Positions 60,170 through 64,000 of a stretch of 64,000 nucleotides of DNA are shown one piece after another (position 1 is the first letter of the stretch; every line of letters begins with the position of its first letter). The notes beneath the pieces are model-generated. The model was not told the DNA's origin and did not search any database. It worked only from the letters and a program-made list of their open reading frames with translations. Source of the stretch: Bacteroidales bacterium (lineage in GTDB: Bacteria; Bacteroidota; Bacteroidia; Bacteroidales; UBA10428); contig JAFGTR010000016.1 in assembly GCA_016934055.1 (NCBI GenBank), forward strand, positions 1 through 64,000, read 5' to 3'. Position numbers and translations under genes: made by a program.

Positions 60170-60658
60170 TCAGAATATGGCTACAGCAAGTGCTTTAAAG
60201 AAATGAAATGCCAGAATTACAGACAACACAATTTTCATAAGTGTACCGGTTACAAAACCGATAAAAGAACCAAAACCGGCACGGAATGCTTCATTGGATT
60301 TTTTCCCATAGAGAAATTCTCCTATTCCGGCACCAAAAAAAGGCCCCAGTATAATTCCTATCGGTCCCATAAAAATCCCTATGATCACACCAATACCGGC
60401 ACCCCATGTTCCGTATTTACTGCCGCCAAATTGTTTGGTACCCCAGATGGGGATAACATAATCAAGAATTGCCACAACGGCTGTCAGAACAGCAAACAAT
60501 ATTAAGAAACGAGAGCTGTATTGTGCATAATCCGTAAAGTGCAGCAACAGTAAGCCCGCATAACTGATTGGCGTACCGGGCAGTACAGGCAATAAACTGC
60601 CCAGTACACCAACGATTATGCAAATTGTCCCTAATATTGCCAGGAATACATCCATCAA
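60170..60658 (-). CDS. DUF456 family membrane protein
   Basis: The 162-residue integral membrane protein has glycine-rich helices: ILGTICIIVGVLGSLLPVLPGTPISYAGLLLLHF, YVIPIWGTKQFGGSKYGTWGAGIGVIIGIFMGPIGIILGPFFGAGIGEFL, then AFRAGFGSFIGFVTGTLMKIVLSV. This is the DUF456 pattern; function unknown. It starts 8 bp after the V-ATPase K subunit gene, so it is probably carried on the ATPase transcript. Confidence 0.88.
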   Translation of the reverse strand: MMDVFLAILGTICIIVGVLGSLLPVLPGTPISYAGLLLLHFTDYAQYSSRFLILFAVLTAVVAILDYVIPIWGTKQFGGSKYGTWGAGIGVIIGIFMGPIGIILGPFFGAGIGEFLYGKKSNEAFRAGFGSFIGFVTGTLMKIVLSVILAFHFFKALAVAIF

Positions 60659-60666
60659 GCAGTACT

Positions 60667-61143
<477 letters not shown>

Positions 61144-63138
61144 TTATAATTTATTTGTAAATGGTTTATATTCTTTTCCTCCGCCTGAAAAACCGGAATT
61201 TTTATAAAATTCAACAAAAGTGAGACGCAGGGGATGCACAAAAGCGCCAAGCGCTGATAAAAACAACACAAGTGTGTGCCCGAATAACATGAACACAATA
61301 AATAAAACCGGACCTGCATAGGGAATACCCAGAAACTGCAATCCGATTTTATCGATAACAAGTCCGAGTATGGCGCTGGAAGTACCCAGGGCAAAAAGCC
61401 TAATATAAGATAAAAGATCACCAAAAACGCCGGTAATCATACTGTAGATATCATACAACCCTTTACCGAAACTTACAAATATATTGGTTGACGGATCATT
61501 GAAGAACAGAATGCCGGCTAATCCTATTCCAAGCACTATATAGGTTGGCAGCTTAACTGATTCTTTCTCCAGGAGTCCTTTCATTGCCCCACCCTGTATC
61601 GCAATCAATCCAATGATCAGAAACATCCATGACAAGGTGGAAATTGAAAAAACAAATCCTCTTTGTTTAATCATATTGGCGGCTTTCACGGCCATTCCAA
61701 ACAAAATCTGTATCACTCCGAATATAAGGGAAAGGTAAAACATACCCTGAGGATCGAGGATCAGATGTCTGAATTTATTCAGTATGGCATAATCAGAAAA
61801 AGAACTCCTCATAAACTCTGATTTGTATGCCTGAAGGGCATCAGCGCCAATGGTCCCGGTCAAGGCCTTAAAATATTCATCACGTGTTTCAAAATGCTGC
61901 CCGATAATTGAAGACAGGTTTGAAAACAAAGAGTCGGGCACACCGCTTTCTTTAAGGAACTGCAGTGACTCTCCTGTTAAGGTATAACCAGTATCCAGCA
62001 GGTTAATACCGAATACTGTTCCTGAGATCATCCCCATGAGGATGGTGGCTGCACCAAGAAATTGTCCCAGTGTAAGCAAAGGCTTGATTTCAGGTTTTGC
62101 CTTAAATATCTTGTATGCTGTAATGGCAGCCAGGATAAAGAGACCGTAACCGGCGTCGCCCAGACAGAAACCAAAAAATATCATATAAAATGGCGCAAAA
62201 AAAGCAGTCAGATCAAGTTCTGCATATGCGGGCAGTGAATATAATCTGCCAATAGGCTCGAACAGCTTCGCGAACCTGTTGTTTTCAAGAAGAATTGGCA
62301 CATTCTCACCTTCTGACGGTTTATCAGAAATATACAGTATGTTTTGCTCATCGCAGAAAGATGAAAGTGCTTCAGCCTTTTCTTCAGGTATCCAGCCTTC
62401 CAGTAACATCAGCCTTTCTTCAGCCTCTTTTGCAGTGCTTAAAACAACCTTCTCATATTCAATCTCGCCAAACACCTGTTTTTTTATATCCTCTATCAGG
62501 TCAAGGCTGGAAGCAGCCATATCAAGTTCTTTTTCAATGACGGCATTTCTTTTTTCGAGTTCATCATAGGTTTTCTGCAAAGATTCGAGAGACTCTGAAG
62601 GCAGTTTAACTTCTTCAGCATCAATTTCTATAACCTCCTGTCCTTCCAGCACAGCCACAAAGAAAACATTACCTGTATTTTCATCAATAACTTCGATGGG
62701 ATATTGTGATTTCCAGTTTTCATCAAACCGTCTTTTTGAGCAGGTAAAGAACCTGAGGATAAGATTGGCTTCCTGAAGTCTGTCGATATCACCGGCTGTA
62801 AAATTACCCCAGGGTTCCAACTGGTTAATATCTTTCTTCAGTGACTGTAATTTCTGGCTGTTACTTTCAAGTTCAGCATAAAGTTCCTGAGCCTTCCTGA
62901 ATACTTCCATGCCATCAGCTGCAACAGAAGCTTCAGATAGTAACGGATTTCTTTTTTTAAGAAGTGAAATAGTCGTGTTGAGCTCATTTATAAGCTCTTT
63001 CTTATTTTTCAGGCTATCAGTTTCCTCAAATTCTTTTTCAATGATGTGCACAACACCCAGTTCCCCGATCCTTTTCAGAAAATCATCGTATTCCTTGTGA
63101 TAAATCAGAAATGCATATTTCATCATTGGTACAATCAT
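61144..63138 (-). CDS. ntpI: V-type ATP synthase subunit I
   Basis: The 664-residue stator subunit has two parts. A soluble coiled-coil half (about 1-330; MKYAFLIYHKEYDDFLKRIGELGVVHI) leads to a membrane half with about seven helices, including FFAPFYMIFFGFCLGDAGYGLFIL, VFGDLLSYIRLFALGTSSAILGLVI (with the essential Arg near the rotor) and ALGAFVHPLRLTFVEFYKNSGFSGGG. It forms the ion half-channels against the K ring. Its start overlaps the stop of subunit D by 4 bp (ATGA). Confidence 0.95.
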   Translation of the reverse strand: MIVPMMKYAFLIYHKEYDDFLKRIGELGVVHIIEKEFEETDSLKNKKELINELNTTISLLKKRNPLLSEASVAADGMEVFRKAQELYAELESNSQKLQSLKKDINQLEPWGNFTAGDIDRLQEANLILRFFTCSKRRFDENWKSQYPIEVIDENTGNVFFVAVLEGQEVIEIDAEEVKLPSESLESLQKTYDELEKRNAVIEKELDMAASSLDLIEDIKKQVFGEIEYEKVVLSTAKEAEERLMLLEGWIPEEKAEALSSFCDEQNILYISDKPSEGENVPILLENNRFAKLFEPIGRLYSLPAYAELDLTAFFAPFYMIFFGFCLGDAGYGLFILAAITAYKIFKAKPEIKPLLTLGQFLGAATILMGMISGTVFGINLLDTGYTLTGESLQFLKESGVPDSLFSNLSSIIGQHFETRDEYFKALTGTIGADALQAYKSEFMRSSFSDYAILNKFRHLILDPQGMFYLSLIFGVIQILFGMAVKAANMIKQRGFVFSISTLSWMFLIIGLIAIQGGAMKGLLEKESVKLPTYIVLGIGLAGILFFNDPSTNIFVSFGKGLYDIYSMITGVFGDLLSYIRLFALGTSSAILGLVIDKIGLQFLGIPYAGPVLFIVFMLFGHTLVLFLSALGAFVHPLRLTFVEFYKNSGFSGGGKEYKPFTNKL

Positions 63139-63737
63139 ACCTTCTCCTCCTGTGTCATTTGGCGTGTTTTAACGATTTTCTGGGCTGACTTTGACAGATT
63201 GTCCTCGTCTTCCATGAAACGCTTAATCTTCCTGATGGCGTCTTCATATCCGGGGATCTGTACTTTCTCAAACAGGTTAACTTTCTGTGTTGTCTTCTTA
63301 CGGGCACGATCGAGAAGTTGCATTTTTCGAATAAAGACCTCCTTTTCAATGCCTACTGAAGCAATTTCTTTCACCAGGGCAATCCCGTCGAGATACCACT
63401 TAGGATTATTAAAAACACTAAACGGTTTAGTGGCAAAAACAATATTATTCAGCACTGGTGTTTTCACGCCGGCTATCTTTTTAACACCCAGTTCAACATC
63501 TTCAACAGCCACCAGTGTAGAATCAAATTCACCCCATAAGGCCACCATGTTGTTATAACGATCAAGTTTCCTTTTCAGCAATTCCTCCAATCGCAAAGTC
63601 TCATCTTTGGCTTTCTTAACTTCGATCCGCAGAGCCGACTCCTTGTTTTTTATGGTCGGCAATGCCCGCACTCTTATATTCAGCTGTTTTTCCAACTGCT
63701 GCAGGGCGGTTTTGTTATATTGAAATTTTATGGCCAT
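63135..63737 (-). CDS. ntpD: V-type ATP synthase subunit D (central stalk)
   Basis: The 200-residue, mostly helical protein is KFQYNKTALQQLEKQLNIRVRALPTIKNKESALRIEVKKA at the start and EVFIRKMQLLDRARKKTTQKVNLFEKVQIPGYEDAIRKIKRFMEDEDNLSKSAQKIVKTR at the end. These two coiled-coil ends are characteristic of subunit D, the rotating shaft of V/A-type ATPases. It overlaps the subunit I start by 4 bp. A 190-bp repeat-rich gap separates it from subunit B. Confidence 0.92.
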   Translation of the reverse strand: MAIKFQYNKTALQQLEKQLNIRVRALPTIKNKESALRIEVKKAKDETLRLEELLKRKLDRYNNMVALWGEFDSTLVAVEDVELGVKKIAGVKTPVLNNIVFATKPFSVFNNPKWYLDGIALVKEIASVGIEKEVFIRKMQLLDRARKKTTQKVNLFEKVQIPGYEDAIRKIKRFMEDEDNLSKSAQKIVKTRQMTQEEKV

Positions 63738-63927
63738 TTAAATTTAGTTCACTGTCCACTGTTCACTGTTTACGGTTCACGGAAAACCTGCAAACTTGTT
63801 ATTCTGTCAATCTGTAAATTCATAATAACACACCCCTAACCCCTCCAGGGAGGGGAATTTTAAGATCTTCAAATTTTCAAACCTTCAAACCTTCAAACCT
63901 GCCTGACGGCAGGCAGGCTTTCAAACC
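63738..63927. repeat. Intergenic repeats inside the V-ATPase operon
   Basis: GTTCACTGTT/GGTTCACGG units (63750-63782), CCCCTCCAGGGAGGGG (63840-63855), CTTCAAAC units, and the 32-bp block 63887-63918 with hairpin CCTGCCTG-ACGG-CAGGCAGG, identical to 35322-35353. It lies between subunits B and D and could process or attenuate the operon mRNA. Confidence 0.7.
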
Positions 63928-64000
63928 TCACTCTTTCGGCCAGTACTTATCTGCAAGCTCTTTCTTAATACCCACTTCTTCAATCCGGAAATGCTTTTTA
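63928..64000 (-). CDS. ntpB: V-type ATP synthase subunit B, C-terminal end (partial)
   Basis: The minus strand reads KHFRIEEVGIKKELADKYWP then KE and a TGA stop (63928-63930). The rest is outside the window. The short tail and its place before subunit D in the usual E-A-B-D-I-K order suggest subunit B. Twenty-odd residues are too few for a firm family call. Confidence 0.55.
   Translation of the reverse strand, partial: KKHFRIEEVGIKKELADKYWPKE

Overview
The window looks like a chromosomal stretch of a free-living, glycan-degrading Bacteroidota (Bacteroidales/Marinilabiliales-like). The signs are a SusC/SusD pair, a type IX secretion C-terminal sorting domain and a PorD-type protein, the order bamD-rpoZ-coaBC-porD-recN, promoters of the Bacteroidota TTTG/TAnnTTTG type, start sites without clear Shine-Dalgarno sequences, and many families of short palindromic intergenic repeats.

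Layout. (1) 1-31.4 kb is a polysaccharide utilization locus (PUL). The minus-strand part holds a rhamnose-mutarotase-like protein, a URO-D-superfamily protein, GH127, GH115, a sialate/acetyl-xylan esterase-like protein and an SSS symporter. The plus-strand part holds a CotH/T9SS protein, SusC, SusD, a GH67-like protein, two more URO-D-superfamily proteins, a hexuronate-type MFS transporter, GH95 and GH2-malectin. (2) 31.4-39.7 kb is housekeeping: tRNA-Asp, rsmD, DUF3822, a RecD-like helicase, a nucleotidyltransferase-GHMP kinase fusion, hisI-hisG and a Tat-exported oxidoreductase. (3) 40-45.8 kb is a compact signalling island: a degenerate histidine kinase, a TPR anti-sigma-like membrane protein, a 45-residue double-glycine leader peptide, a TPR-CHAT protease and an ECF sigma factor. 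(4) 46-52.1 kb is the conserved bamD-to-fabI block. (5) 52.2-60.7 kb holds assorted genes: a PLP acyltransferase, a lone class III cyclase, speA, efp, DedA, beta-phosphoglucomutase, an RRM protein, a CAP protein and DUF456. (6) 60.7-64 kb is the 3' part of a V-type ATPase operon (B-D-I-K).

How the genes may work together. The PUL enzymes (alpha-glucuronidase, beta-L-arabinofuranosidase, alpha-L-fucosidase/galactosidase, GH2, esterase) plus a hexuronate transporter point to an acetylated, glucuronate- and arabinose-bearing hemicellulose or gum. Three URO-D-fold proteins carry the His-x-Cys zinc motif of corrinoid methyltransferases rather than a HemE signature. I propose that they handle methyl-ether sugars such as 4-O-methylglucuronate. 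Two intergenic regions 9.8 kb apart carry the same paired LacI-type operators at the same 66-bp centre spacing, so the PUL halves are probably one regulon.

The most unusual region is 40-45.8 kb. A probably periplasmic CHAT (caspase-like) protease, a membrane anti-sigma-like protein with external TPRs, an ECF sigma factor and a tiny GG-leader peptide lie together. They could form a proteolysis-triggered transcription switch. All calls come from reading sequence and translated proteins; no database searches were possible.
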